Of a DNA stretch of 64,000 nt, positions 1-10,648 are shown one piece after another. The DNA is taken from positions 1 to 64,000 of the forward strand of contig NC_009956.1 in the NCBI RefSeq assembly GCF_000018145.1, written 5' to 3'. The stretch comes from Dinoroseobacter shibae DFL 12 = DSM 16493. GTDB lineage: Bacteria; Pseudomonadota; Alphaproteobacteria; Rhodobacterales; Rhodobacteraceae. The notes under the pieces were generated by a model, which saw only the letters and a program-made list of their open reading frames with translations, did not search any database and was not told the DNA's origin. Every line of letters begins with the position of its first letter. Positions within the stretch are counted from its first letter, which is position 1. Made by a program: the position numbers and the translations under genes.

Positions 1-51
1 CGCAAGATAGTTGCACAAATCTCTTGCAAATGTATGCGGTAGATTTAAAAC

Positions 52-61
52 ATGTATACAA
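52..61. promoter_or_regulatory. Possible GntR-type operator upstream of ABC operon
   Basis: The 8-bp palindrome TGTATACA (53-60) lies in an A/T-rich stretch about 105 bp before the binding-protein gene. Palindromes of this kind are common operators of GntR-family repressors. No GntR gene is in the window, so the assignment is only a motif match; the rest of 1-166 shows no gene. Confidence 0.25.
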
Positions 62-166
62 TAAAAAATAATCCTGTGGCCAAAGCGCTGGCCGGGGTTT
101 GATGAGAATTGTCCGCGTTCCGCCTCCGCCGCGAGTCGGGGCGCAGAGCATCAACAGGAGAGAGAC

Positions 167-1822
167 ATGCGCACACGATTTTGGGCAACGACTGCGGCCG
201 CGACCATGGCCGCCGTTCTGGCCTCCGGCTCGGCCTGGGCTGAAAGCGTTCTGACGATCGGGATGACGGCGGCGGATATTCCGCGCACCTCCGGTCAGCC
301 GGACCAGGGTTTCGAGGGCAACCGCTTCACCGGGATTCCGATGTACGACGCCCTGACCCATTGGGACCTGTCGTCCGAGACCGAGGCGTCGGTGGTGATC
401 CCCGGGCTGGCAACCGAATGGTCCGTGAACCCGGATGACACGACCAAGTGGACCTTCAAGCTGCGCGAGGGCGTGACCTTCCATGACGGCTCGCCCTTCA
501 ACGCCGAGGCGGTGGTCTGGAACGTGGAGAAGGTGCTCGACGACGAGGCGCCGCATTTCGCCCCCGACCAGGTGGGTGCGACCGCGTCGCGGATGCCGAC
601 CCTGCGCTCGGCCCGGGCGATCGACGAGCTTACGGTGGAGCTGACCACGTCACAGCCCGATGCGTTCCTGCCGCTGAACATGACGATGCTCTTCATGGCC
701 TCGCCGACCCATTGGCAGAGCCTCTATGACGCGGTGGATGCCGGGGTCACCGACCCGACCGAGCGGGCGGCCGCGGCCTGGACCGCCTTCGCCGCCAACC
801 CGTCGGGGACGGGGCCGTTCAAGGGCGAGACCCTGGTGCCGCGGGAGCGGTTCGAGATGGTGCGCAACGAGAATTACTGGGACCCGGCGCGCACGCCGAC
901 CATCGACCGGGTGGTTCTGGTGCCGCTGCCGGATGCCAACGCGCGCACGGCGGCCTTGCTGTCGGGGCAGGTGGACTGGATCGAGGCGCCCGCGCCGGAC
1001 GTGATCCCGCGCATCGAATCCCAGGGCAACGTGATCTACGCCAACCCGCAGCCCCATGTCTGGCCCTGGCAGCTGTCCTTCGTGGAGGACTCGCCCTGGC
1101 TCGACAAGCGGGTGCGCCATGCGGCCAACCTGTGTGTGAACCGCGAGGAGCTGCGGGTGCTTCTGGGGGGCTACATGGGGGTGCCCCAGGGCACGGTGAA
1201 CGAGGGCCATCCGTGGTGGGGCAACCCGTCCTTCGAGATCAAGTATGACCCGGATGCGGCGCGCGCGCTGATGGAAGAGGCCGGGTTCGGCCCGGACAAC
1301 CCGCTGAGCGTGACGGTGCAGACCTCGGCCTCGGGGTCGGGCCAGATGCAGCCGGTGACCATGAACGAGTATGTCCAGCAGAACTTGGCGGAGTGTCATT
1401 TCGACGTGAACCTGGACGTGATCGAGTGGAACACGCTGTTCAACAACTGGCGGGCCGGGGCGAAATCCGAGGGCGCGCGGGACGCGGATGCGATCAACGT
1501 CTCCTTTGCGACGATGGACCCGTTCTTTGCCATGGTGCGGTTCGTCTCGACCGAGACCTTCCCGCCGGTGTCGAACAACTGGGGCTTCTTCGGCAATGAC
1601 GAGTTCGACGCGCTGATCGCGGAGGCGCGGACCTCCTTCGACGATGCGGACCGGGATGCGGCGCTCGCACGGCTCCATGCCCGGGTGGTCGAAGAGGCGC
1701 CCTTCGTCTGGATCGCCAACGACGTGGGACCGCGCGCCATGAGCCCGCGGGTCGGCAACGTGGTTCAGCCCAAGAGCTGGTTCATCGACATCGCGCCGAT
1801 GACCCTCGACGACGACACCTGA
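167..1822 (+). CDS. ABC transporter periplasmic binding protein, family 5 (peptide/opine type)
   Basis: Binding protein of 551 residues that captures a small solute, probably a peptide, opine or related nitrogen compound, in the periplasm. A clear Sec signal peptide covers about residues 1-25, ending in SAWA. The body has the family-5 (SBP_bac_5, DppA/OppA-like) pattern: a WTFKLREGVTFHDGSPF segment near residue 95 and GTGPFK near 215. The start is preceded by AGGAGAGAGAC, a good ribosome binding site. Two permease and two ATPase genes follow in the same direction, then a racemase-like gene. The ligand cannot be read from sequence; the racemase neighbour hints at hydantoins or amino-acid derivatives, which is inference. 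Confidence 0.9.
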   Translation: MRTRFWATTAAATMAAVLASGSAWAESVLTIGMTAADIPRTSGQPDQGFEGNRFTGIPMYDALTHWDLSSETEASVVIPGLATEWSVNPDDTTKWTFKLREGVTFHDGSPFNAEAVVWNVEKVLDDEAPHFAPDQVGATASRMPTLRSARAIDELTVELTTSQPDAFLPLNMTMLFMASPTHWQSLYDAVDAGVTDPTERAAAAWTAFAANPSGTGPFKGETLVPRERFEMVRNENYWDPARTPTIDRVVLVPLPDANARTAALLSGQVDWIEAPAPDVIPRIESQGNVIYANPQPHVWPWQLSFVEDSPWLDKRVRHAANLCVNREELRVLLGGYMGVPQGTVNEGHPWWGNPSFEIKYDPDAARALMEEAGFGPDNPLSVTVQTSASGSGQMQPVTMNEYVQQNLAECHFDVNLDVIEWNTLFNNWRAGAKSEGARDADAINVSFATMDPFFAMVRFVSTETFPPVSNNWGFFGNDEFDALIAEARTSFDDADRDAALARLHARVVEEAPFVWIANDVGPRAMSPRVGNVVQPKSWFIDIAPMTLDDDT

Positions 1823-1904
1823 GTCTGTCGCCACTCCTCGGGTCGCCGGTGCATTTCCGCCGGCGGCCCATCCTTCCCTTTTCCAGGTTTCGGAGACGTC
1901 CGCC

Positions 1905-2858
1905 ATGCTGACTTTCCTGATACGTCGCGTCGCCTACACGATCCCGATCATGCTGGGCGTGTCGCTGGTGTGCTTCGCGCTGGTGCATATCTCGCCCGGC
2001 GATCCGCTGGTCTCGATCCTGCCGCCGGATGCGTCGGTGGAGTTGCAGCAGCAGCTCATGGCGATCTACGGCTTCGACCGCTCCTATCCCGAGCAGTTCA
2101 TCCGCTGGCTCGGCCGAGCGGTGCAGGGGGACCTGGGCAATTCCATCGCCACCGGGCGGCCGGTGACGGCCGAGGTGCTGAACGCGGTGGGCAACACGCT
2201 GATCCTGGCGGTGACCGCGACGATCATCGGGTTCACCTTCGGCGGGCTGTTCGGCTTCGTGGCCGGGTATTTCCGTGACAGCTGGATCGACAAGCTGGCC
2301 TCGACCATCTCGGTCGTGGGCGTGTCGATCCCCCATTACTGGCTGGGCATGGTGCTGGTCATCATCTTCTCGGTCCAGTTGGGCTGGCTGCCCGCGACCG
2401 GGGCGGGGCCGCGCGGGTCGAGCGAATGGGCCTTCGACTGGGAGCATCTGCAATACCTGATCCTGCCCGCCGTCACCATGTCGGTGATCCCCATGGGGAT
2501 CGTGGCGCGGACGGTGCGGGCGCTGGTCGCGGATATCCTGCAACAGGAATATGTCACCGGGCTGCGGGCCAAGGGGCTCCTGGATCGCGGGGTTCTGGCT
2601 CATGTGATCAAGAACGCCGCCCCCACGGCCCTGGCGGTGATGGGGCTGCAGCTGGGCTACCTGCTGGGCGGATCGATCCTGATCGAGACGGTGTTTTCCT
2701 GGCCCGGGACGGGGTTCCTGCTGGGACAGGCGATTTTCCAGCGTGACCTGCCGTTGTTGCAGGGGACGATCCTGGTGCTGGCGATGTTCTTCGTCATTCT
2801 CAACCTGCTGGTGGATGTCGCGCAGAGCGCGCTCGATCCCCGGCTGCAAAGGAGCTGA
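1905..2858 (+). CDS. ABC transporter permease, DppB/OppB type
   Basis: Inner-membrane permease of 317 residues, the usual DppB length. It begins with the typical LIRRVAYTIPIMLGVSLVCF first membrane helix and the FxxxHxxPGDP motif of this family. The EAA-like coupling loop (LRAKGLLDRGVLAHVIKNA) near residues 222-240 contacts the ATPase. It follows the binding protein by about 80 bp and is followed 3 bp later by the second permease, so they are co-transcribed and form a heterodimeric channel. Confidence 0.92.
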   Translation: MLTFLIRRVAYTIPIMLGVSLVCFALVHISPGDPLVSILPPDASVELQQQLMAIYGFDRSYPEQFIRWLGRAVQGDLGNSIATGRPVTAEVLNAVGNTLILAVTATIIGFTFGGLFGFVAGYFRDSWIDKLASTISVVGVSIPHYWLGMVLVIIFSVQLGWLPATGAGPRGSSEWAFDWEHLQYLILPAVTMSVIPMGIVARTVRALVADILQQEYVTGLRAKGLLDRGVLAHVIKNAAPTALAVMGLQLGYLLGGSILIETVFSWPGTGFLLGQAIFQRDLPLLQGTILVLAMFFVILNLLVDVAQSALDPRLQRS

Positions 2859-2861
2859 GCC

Positions 2862-3749
2862 ATGGCGGTAACGGCATCCGAGATAAGCCTGATCGCACAG
2901 GCCGAGAAGCCCGAGGGCTACTGGCGGTCGGTCGGACGGCGCTTCATGCGCGACAAGGTGGCGGTGGGCGCGGGGCTCGTCGCCGGGGGGCTGATCCTGA
3001 TGGCGGTCTTTGCGCCCTGGATCGCGCCGCAGGACCCGCTGGACGGGAGCATGATGGACCGGCTGTCGCCCATCGGGACCGAGGGCTATCCCCTGGGTGC
3101 GGACGAGTTGGGCCGCGACATGCTGAGCCGGCTGATCTACGGCGCGCGATTGTCCCTGTTCATGGGGGTGACGCCGGTTCTGATCGCGTTCTTCATCGGC
3201 TCGGCCATCGGGATCGCGGCGGGCTATGCGGGGGGCTGGGTGAACTCGGCCACCATGCGGGTGCTCGATGTTCTGTATGCCTTCCCGTCCGTCCTGCTGG
3301 CGATTGCGATTTCCGGCGCGCTGGGGGCGGGGATCGCCAACGGGCTTCTGTCGCTGACGGTGGTGTTCATCCCGCCGATTGCGCGGGTCGCCGAGAGCGT
3401 GACCACCGCGGTGCGGGAGCTGGAATACGTGGAGGCCGCCAAGGCCAGCGGGGCCTCGGCCCTGTCCATCGTGCGCCACCATGTGCTGGGCAATGTGCTG
3501 GGCCCGATCTTCGTCTATGCCACCAGCCTGATTTCCGTGTCGATGATCCTGGCGGCCGGTCTGTCCTTCCTGGGCCTGGGCGTGAGCCCGCCCAACGCGG
3601 AATGGGGGCTGATGCTGAACACGCTGCGCAACGCGATCTACGTGCAGCCTTGGCTGGCGGCCCTGCCGGGGGTGATGATCTTCCTCACGTCGATTTCCTT
3701 CAACATGCTCAGTGACGGACTGCGCTCTGCCATGGATATCAAGCAATGA
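2862..3749 (+). CDS. ABC transporter permease, DppC/OppC type
   Basis: Second permease, 295 residues, of the DppC class. The N-terminus has the family's cytoplasmic helix and FMRDKVAVGAGLV membrane segment, followed by the HPLGxDxLGRDxLSR-like motif (here YPLGADELGRDMLSRLIYGAR) near residues 77-97. The coupling loop (AAKASGASALSIVRHHVLGN) lies near 193-212. Its stop overlaps the next gene's start (ATGA, 3746-3749), showing translational coupling to the ATPase. Partner of the preceding permease. Confidence 0.92.
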   Translation: MAVTASEISLIAQAEKPEGYWRSVGRRFMRDKVAVGAGLVAGGLILMAVFAPWIAPQDPLDGSMMDRLSPIGTEGYPLGADELGRDMLSRLIYGARLSLFMGVTPVLIAFFIGSAIGIAAGYAGGWVNSATMRVLDVLYAFPSVLLAIAISGALGAGIANGLLSLTVVFIPPIARVAESVTTAVRELEYVEAAKASGASALSIVRHHVLGNVLGPIFVYATSLISVSMILAAGLSFLGLGVSPPNAEWGLMLNTLRNAIYVQPWLAALPGVMIFLTSISFNMLSDGLRSAMDIKQ

Positions 3750-4741
3750 CCAAGCAAGACACATCCGGCGCGGTTCTGTCGGCGCATAACCTGGTGAAGC
3801 ATTTTCCCCTGGGCGGCTGGGGGAAGAACCGGCGCGTGGTGCGCGCGGTCGATGACGTGACCTTCGAGGTCGCCCCGGGCGAGACTCTGGGCGTTGTCGG
3901 CGAGAGTGGCTGCGGCAAGTCCACCACGGCGCGATTGCTGGTGCAGTTGCTCGGCGCCGATAGTGGCGAGGTGCGGTTCCAGGGCCATGTGGCCGGGACG
4001 GAAATGCCCCTGAAAGAGTTTCGCCGCCATGTGCAGATGGTGTTCCAGGACAGCTATGCCTCGCTGAACCCGCGGATGAGCATGCTGGATGCCATCGCCT
4101 TCGGGCCGACGGTGCACGGGGTGTCCGAGGCCGAGGCGCAGCGCATCGCGCGCGACCTGCTGGACCGGGTCGGGCTTGATCCGTCGCGCTTCGGGCCGCG
4201 TTATCCGCATGAATTGTCGGGCGGGCAGCGGCAGCGGGTGAATATCGCGCGGGCGCTGGCCTTCCAGCCGGAGGTGATCGTGCTCGATGAGGCGGTCTCG
4301 GCGCTCGACAAGTCGGTGGAGGCGCAGGTTCTCAACCTGCTGATGGACCTCAAGCGCGAGCGGAACCTGACCTATGTGTTCATCTCCCACGATCTGAACG
4401 TGGTGCGGCACGTGTCGGACCGGGTAATGGTGATGTATCTGGGCGAGGTGGCCGAGATCGGGCCGACCGCCGAGATGTATGCCGACCCGCGCCATCCTTA
4501 TACCCGCGCCCTGCTGGCGGCGATGCCGTCGCTCGACCCGGATCGGCGCACGACCGAGGCGCCCCTGTCGGGCGATCCTCCGAACCCGATCGATCCGCCC
4601 TCGGGCTGCCGGTTCCATACCCGCTGCGCCGAGGCGTTCGGGGCGTGTTCCGCCCAACGGCCGTCGAACCTGCGCGTGGGGGCGGGACATTACGCGTCCT
4701 GTCACCTCAACGATCCCAAGATGCGGGAGGCCGCGGCATGA
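3746..4741 (+). CDS. ABC transporter ATP-binding protein, DppF/OppF type
   Basis: Cytoplasmic ATPase of 331 residues that powers the importer. Walker A is GESGCGKST near residues 52-60, the signature LSGGQRQR near 155, Walker B VIVLDEA near 175 and the switch histidine in ISHDLN near 212. The C-terminal oligopeptide/dipeptide extension with cysteines (CRFHTRCAEAFGACS) is typical of this subfamily, some of whose members bind an Fe-S cluster there. The start overlaps the preceding permease and the stop overlaps the next ATPase (ATGA at 4738), so all are one operon. Confidence 0.92.
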   Translation: MTKQDTSGAVLSAHNLVKHFPLGGWGKNRRVVRAVDDVTFEVAPGETLGVVGESGCGKSTTARLLVQLLGADSGEVRFQGHVAGTEMPLKEFRRHVQMVFQDSYASLNPRMSMLDAIAFGPTVHGVSEAEAQRIARDLLDRVGLDPSRFGPRYPHELSGGQRQRVNIARALAFQPEVIVLDEAVSALDKSVEAQVLNLLMDLKRERNLTYVFISHDLNVVRHVSDRVMVMYLGEVAEIGPTAEMYADPRHPYTRALLAAMPSLDPDRRTTEAPLSGDPPNPIDPPSGCRFHTRCAEAFGACSAQRPSNLRVGAGHYASCHLNDPKMREAAA

Positions 4742-5739
4742 CCCATCCCCTGGTAGAGATGACCGACGTGACGGTGCGCTTCGACGGCACGCCGCCGGTC
4801 CACGCGGTCAATGGCGTGTCCTTCAAGCTGGCCCCGGGCGAGGTGCTGGGCATTCTCGGCGAGAGCGGGTCGGGCAAGTCGGTGACGCTGAAGACGCTCT
4901 TGCGGCTCCTGCCCGAGAAAAAGACCCGCATCGGCGGGCAGGTGCGCGTCGACGGGCAGGACGTTCTGGCTCTGAACGGGCGGGCGCTGGCCGATCACCG
5001 GGGCGGGGTCGTGTCGATGATCTTCCAGGACCCGGCGCTGGCGCTGGACCCGGTCTATACCATCGGCCAGCAGATCGCGGAATCGGTGGTGCGCCACGAG
5101 GGGCTGAGCCAGCGCGACGCCATGGCGCGCGCGCTGGAGATGCTGGAGCTGGTGCGCATCCCCTCGGCCAAGCGGCGGCTGAAGGCCTATCCGCACGAGA
5201 TGTCGGGCGGCATGCGCCAGCGGGCGATGATCGCGCTGGCGCTGGCCTGCAAGCCGAAGCTGCTGCTGGCGGACGAGCCGACCACCGCACTGGACGCCAC
5301 GGTGCAGATCCAGGTGCTGCTCCTGCTGCGGGAATTGCAGAAGGAGATGGGCATGGGCGTGATCTTCGTCACCCATGATATCGGGGTGGCGGTGGAGGTC
5401 TCGGACCGGCTTGCCGTGATGTATGCCGGCAGTTTCGTGGAGACCGGCAGCGTCGCCGAGATCATCCGCGACGGGCGCCATCCCTATACGAAGGGCCTGC
5501 TTGCGGCGAACCTGGTGGGCGCGGAGCCCGGCACGCCGCTGGAGGCGATCCCCGGCGCGCCGCCCGCGCTCCATGCTCCGCCGGTGGGCTGTGCCTTCGC
5601 GCCGCGCTGCGACCGCGCGCGGGAGGCCTGCGCAAGCGATCCGCTGCCGGTGTGGACGCAGGGGCCCGACCGCTGGGCGCGCTGCGTCGCCGCGGTGGAG
5701 GACGCCCGGCCCTCCGGTCAGGTGTCGGCGGCGAAATGA
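4738..5739 (+). CDS. ABC transporter ATP-binding protein, DppD/OppD type
   Basis: Second ATPase, 333 residues. Walker A is GESGSGKSV, the signature MSGGMRQR and Walker B LLLADEPT, with VTHDIGVAVEVSDRLAVMYAG following. The cysteine-bearing C-terminal tail (CAFAPRCDRAREAC) is present as in DppD. The ATG at 4738 is chosen because it overlaps the upstream stop (ATGA); a longer reading from 4645 would lie inside the previous gene. Its TGA (5737-5739) overlaps the ATG of the racemase-like gene at 5736. The order, DppF-like then DppD-like, is reversed relative to E. coli dppDF. Confidence 0.92.
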   Translation: MTHPLVEMTDVTVRFDGTPPVHAVNGVSFKLAPGEVLGILGESGSGKSVTLKTLLRLLPEKKTRIGGQVRVDGQDVLALNGRALADHRGGVVSMIFQDPALALDPVYTIGQQIAESVVRHEGLSQRDAMARALEMLELVRIPSAKRRLKAYPHEMSGGMRQRAMIALALACKPKLLLADEPTTALDATVQIQVLLLLRELQKEMGMGVIFVTHDIGVAVEVSDRLAVMYAGSFVETGSVAEIIRDGRHPYTKGLLAANLVGAEPGTPLEAIPGAPPALHAPPVGCAFAPRCDRAREACASDPLPVWTQGPDRWARCVAAVEDARPSGQVSAAK

Positions 5740-6419
5740 AGATGCGTCTTGCCATACTGAACCCGAACGCGACCCGGACCATGACCGACGACATGGTCAC
5801 CGCCGCGCGCGCCGCCGTCCCGACCGATGTGGAGGTCGTGGGCTACACCAACCTGGCCGGGCCGCCGGCGATCCAGGGGGCGGAGGATGCGCTCGCCTGC
5901 CTGCCGGGTCTTTTCGCGCTGTATGACACGGCCCTGGCCGAAGGGGCCACGGGGGTCGTGGTGGGCTGTTTCGACGATACCGGGTTGGCGGAGTTGCGGG
6001 CGCGCTGCGCCGGGCCGATCGCCGGGCTGGGGGAGGCGGGCTGCCTCGCGGCAAGCCTGCACCGGGCGGAATTCGCGGTGCTGACCACGACCGAGGGCTC
6101 GGTGCCGGTGATCGCGGACAATATCGACCTGATGGGTCTGGCGCCGCGCTGCCGGGGCGTCGTGGCCGCGGGCGTGCCGGTTCTGGGCCTCGCCGCCGGT
6201 CTGCCGCAGTTGCGCGCCACGCTCGCCGGGCTGCTGGAGACCGCGCCGGAGGCGGCGGTCGTGCTGGGCTGCGCAGGGATGTCGCCCCTGGCCGGGCAGA
6301 TCGCCGAGGGCGTGGACGTGCCAATCATCGACCCGGTTCTGGCGGCCACGGCGCTGGTCCTGTCGGCGGCCCGGGCCGCGCAGCGCGACCCGGCGACGAG
6401 CCTGGAGCGGAGCGCCTAG
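5736..6419 (+). CDS. Aspartate/glutamate/hydantoin racemase family protein
   Basis: Protein of 227 residues in the Asp/Glu racemase superfamily, closest in layout to hydantoin racemases. These enzymes use two cysteines as acid/base pair. Both candidate cysteines are seen, in VVVGCFDDTGL near residue 76 and VVLGCAGMSPL near 180. The N-terminus MKMRLAILNPNATRTMT is typical of hydantoin racemase. The ATGA overlap with the upstream ATPase shows it belongs to the transporter operon, so it probably acts on the imported solute or a product of it. No hydantoinase or carbamoylase is present here. Its stop overlaps tail-to-tail with the next gene on the other strand. Confidence 0.8.
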   Translation: MKMRLAILNPNATRTMTDDMVTAARAAVPTDVEVVGYTNLAGPPAIQGAEDALACLPGLFALYDTALAEGATGVVVGCFDDTGLAELRARCAGPIAGLGEAGCLAASLHRAEFAVLTTTEGSVPVIADNIDLMGLAPRCRGVVAAGVPVLGLAAGLPQLRATLAGLLETAPEAAVVLGCAGMSPLAGQIAEGVDVPIIDPVLAATALVLSAARAAQRDPATSLERSA

Positions 6420-6958
6420 TACACCCCGATTTCGCGGATATCGACGCGGGCCGCATGGTCCCGTCCGAAGGCGGCGATGGCGATGGAGGTCAGGCTTTCG
6501 GGCCGGGGCAGGGCGCGCAGCATCCGGCCCGAGGGCACGAAATCGGCAAAGGGCAGGCGGATCTCGGCCCAGTCGCCAGCGACCTCGAACCCGGCCTGGT
6601 AATACTGCCAGGGCAGGCGCGATCCGCGCGTGCGCAGGTGGACGAAATAGCGCTGGTCATTGCCGCGCGCGACCAGACGGATGCCCGTGGCGGTCTCGGG
6701 CGCGGCCTCCGGCAGATCCCGGCGCATCTGGATGAAGCCGCCGCGATTGGCGGTGCTGACTTGCCCGGTCATCCGGGCGAAGGGCACGCCCGCCTCGGTC
6801 AGGAACGCGACCTGCCCCTCGGAGACGCCGCCCATCACCCCATCGGTGAAAAAGCGCCAGCGGGTTTCGGGCTGGGCGGTGAAATCGTCGGTCATCGGCG
6901 CCTCGGACTGGGCCATGGGGGCGAGCAGGATCAGCAGGGCGGCAAGCAGATGGCGCAT
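6416..6958 (-). CDS. CIA30-domain secreted or periplasmic protein
   Basis: Protein of 180 residues. A signal peptide (RHLLAALLILLAPMAQSEA) precedes a CIA30 fold (complex I intermediate-associated protein 30 family): WRFFTDGVMGGVSEGQV, then RMTGQVSTANRGGFIQMRRDL, then LPFADFVPSGR. The mitochondrial relative is a complex I assembly factor. The bacterial secreted versions have no firm role; the fold is a jelly-roll that can bind carbohydrate. The gene stands alone, its stop overlapping the racemase stop on the opposite strand by a few bases. Confidence 0.75.
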   Translation of the reverse strand: MRHLLAALLILLAPMAQSEAPMTDDFTAQPETRWRFFTDGVMGGVSEGQVAFLTEAGVPFARMTGQVSTANRGGFIQMRRDLPEAAPETATGIRLVARGNDQRYFVHLRTRGSRLPWQYYQAGFEVAGDWAEIRLPFADFVPSGRMLRALPRPESLTSIAIAAFGRDHAARVDIREIGVY

Positions 6959-7083
6959 GGGGTCCCCCTCGGGTTTGGCGGCCAGTGTGGCGGCGCGGCG
7001 TGCTCCTGTCGAGGGTGGTTGATCGCGCCCGGGGGCTGGCGTAGCGTCACCCCCAGGGTTTCGGTTTCATTCGGGAGTTTTCC

Positions 7084-7680
7084 ATGCTGCATCGCGTTTT
7101 GCCCGCCGTTCTGGCGGTTCTCATCCTCGTGTCGCTGAGCGCCATGCCAGCGCTGGCCCATGAGACCCACGGCCATGGCGGCGGGTTCGTTGCGGGCTTC
7201 ACCCACCCGATCCTGGGCTGGGATCACGTGGCGGCGATGGTCGCCGTCGGGCTCTGGGGCGCGTTTCTGGGCGCGCCGGCGATCTGGATCCTGCCGGTGG
7301 TCTTCCCGCTGGTCATGGCGCTTGGCGCGGTGCTGGGAATTGCGGGTGTCCCGGTTCCGGCGATCGAGACGGGGATCGCGCTCTCGGCGGTGGTGCTGGG
7401 GCTGATGATCGCCTTCGTGGTGCGCCCGCCGCTCTGGGTGGCGGCGGTGATCGTGGGGCTGTTTGCAGTGTTTCACGGCTACGCCCATGGCACCGAGCTG
7501 CCGGGCACGGTCAATGCCTTTGCCTATGCCGTGGGCTTCGTGATCTCGACCGGGCTCTTGCACATGATCGGGATCGCATTCGGGCTGGCGATAAAGTGGC
7601 CCGCGGGACGGATGGCCGTGCGCGGGGCAGGGGGGCTGATTTCCATCGCGGGGGTGGCGTTCCTGACCGGCATGGCGTGA
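7084..7680 (+). CDS. HupE/UreJ family membrane protein
   Basis: Integral membrane protein of 198 residues. A signal peptide ends near AMPALA, followed by HETHGHGGGFVAGFTHPILGWDHVAAMVAVGLWG, the histidine- and aspartate-bearing HupE/UreJ signature. About six membrane helices follow, with a second motif FAVFHGYAHGTELPG. In hydrogenase and urease clusters such proteins are thought to import nickel (or cobalt). No hydrogenase or urease gene is in this window. A second protein of the same type follows after 4 bp. Confidence 0.85.
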   Translation: MLHRVLPAVLAVLILVSLSAMPALAHETHGHGGGFVAGFTHPILGWDHVAAMVAVGLWGAFLGAPAIWILPVVFPLVMALGAVLGIAGVPVPAIETGIALSAVVLGLMIAFVVRPPLWVAAVIVGLFAVFHGYAHGTELPGTVNAFAYAVGFVISTGLLHMIGIAFGLAIKWPAGRMAVRGAGGLISIAGVAFLTGMA

Positions 7681-7684
7681 TGCC

Positions 7685-8299
7685 GTGAGGCTTGCGACAT
7701 GGGGCGTCTGGCTCTTCGGGCTGGGCGTCGCGGGGCCTGCGCGCGCCCATAGCCCGGCCCCGGGGGTGGAGGGGTTTTTCCTCGGCCTGGCGCATCCATT
7801 CTCGACGCCCGGGCAGGTCGTTGTGATCCTGGCGCTTGCGCTGGTGGTGGGCGGCTTCGCGACCCGTCTTGTGCCCTGGATGCTGGGCGTGTTCTTTGCC
7901 GCCGGTTTTGCATCGCTGCTGCCGGGGCCGGTTCTGGCGGCGCTGGAGGTGCCGCTGTTTGCCGTGGGCCTGGTGGCCGCGGTGGCTGCGGCGAGCCTGC
8001 CGGGGCAGGGGGCGGCGGTGGCGTTCGGGCTGCTGGTACTGGGGGGTGGGCTGATCGGGCAGGCCTCGATCCCCGGACCGGGACCGGTGCAGGACCGGAT
8101 CGTCACCATGGCGGGTGCGATCACCGGGGCGAGCCTCGGGCTGGCCTACGGGGTCGGGTTGCTGGTGGTGCTGCGGGAGAAGATGCGCGCGCCCTGGGTG
8201 GCGATCGGGCTGCGGGTGCTGGCGGCGTGGATCGCGGCTGTCGCGGCCCTGATGCTGGCGCTGGTCTTCGCGCCGGGGGCGGAGGTGGCGCCGCTCTGA
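7685..8299 (+). CDS. HupE/UreJ-like membrane protein, second copy
   Basis: Protein of 204 residues starting at GTG 7685, four bases after the preceding stop. It has a short signal-like segment ending in ARA and then HSPAPGVEGFFLGLAHPFSTPGQVVVILALAL, a degenerate HupE-type start where the usual GWDH is replaced by TPGQ. About six hydrophobic helices follow. It probably works with the upstream HupE-like protein, perhaps as a two-part metal permease; the loss of the GWDH motif makes the exact role uncertain. Confidence 0.65.
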   Translation: MRLATWGVWLFGLGVAGPARAHSPAPGVEGFFLGLAHPFSTPGQVVVILALALVVGGFATRLVPWMLGVFFAAGFASLLPGPVLAALEVPLFAVGLVAAVAAASLPGQGAAVAFGLLVLGGGLIGQASIPGPGPVQDRIVTMAGAITGASLGLAYGVGLLVVLREKMRAPWVAIGLRVLAAWIAAVAALMLALVFAPGAEVAPL

Positions 8300-8324
8300 A
8301 AATCAGAGCGACGCCGGGGGATGG

Positions 8325-8347
8325 TCCGGGCAGGCGGTCTGCCCGGA
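8325..8347. terminator. Hairpin between convergent genes
   Basis: A perfect 9-bp inverted repeat, TCCGGGCAG with CTGCCCGGA, around a 5-nt loop. It sits between the HupE-like gene (+) and katG (-), ending just before the katG stop. There is no T-tract, so it may be a weak or Rho-assisted bidirectional terminator. Confidence 0.5.
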
Positions 8348-8357
8348 GCCCACTGGC

Positions 8358-10648
<2,291 letters not shown>

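Noticed and set aside
1782-3764. Long minus-strand frame opposite the two permeases
   Set aside because: Same His/Arg/Gln-rich shadow composition, no start context, and it lies opposite clear permease genes.
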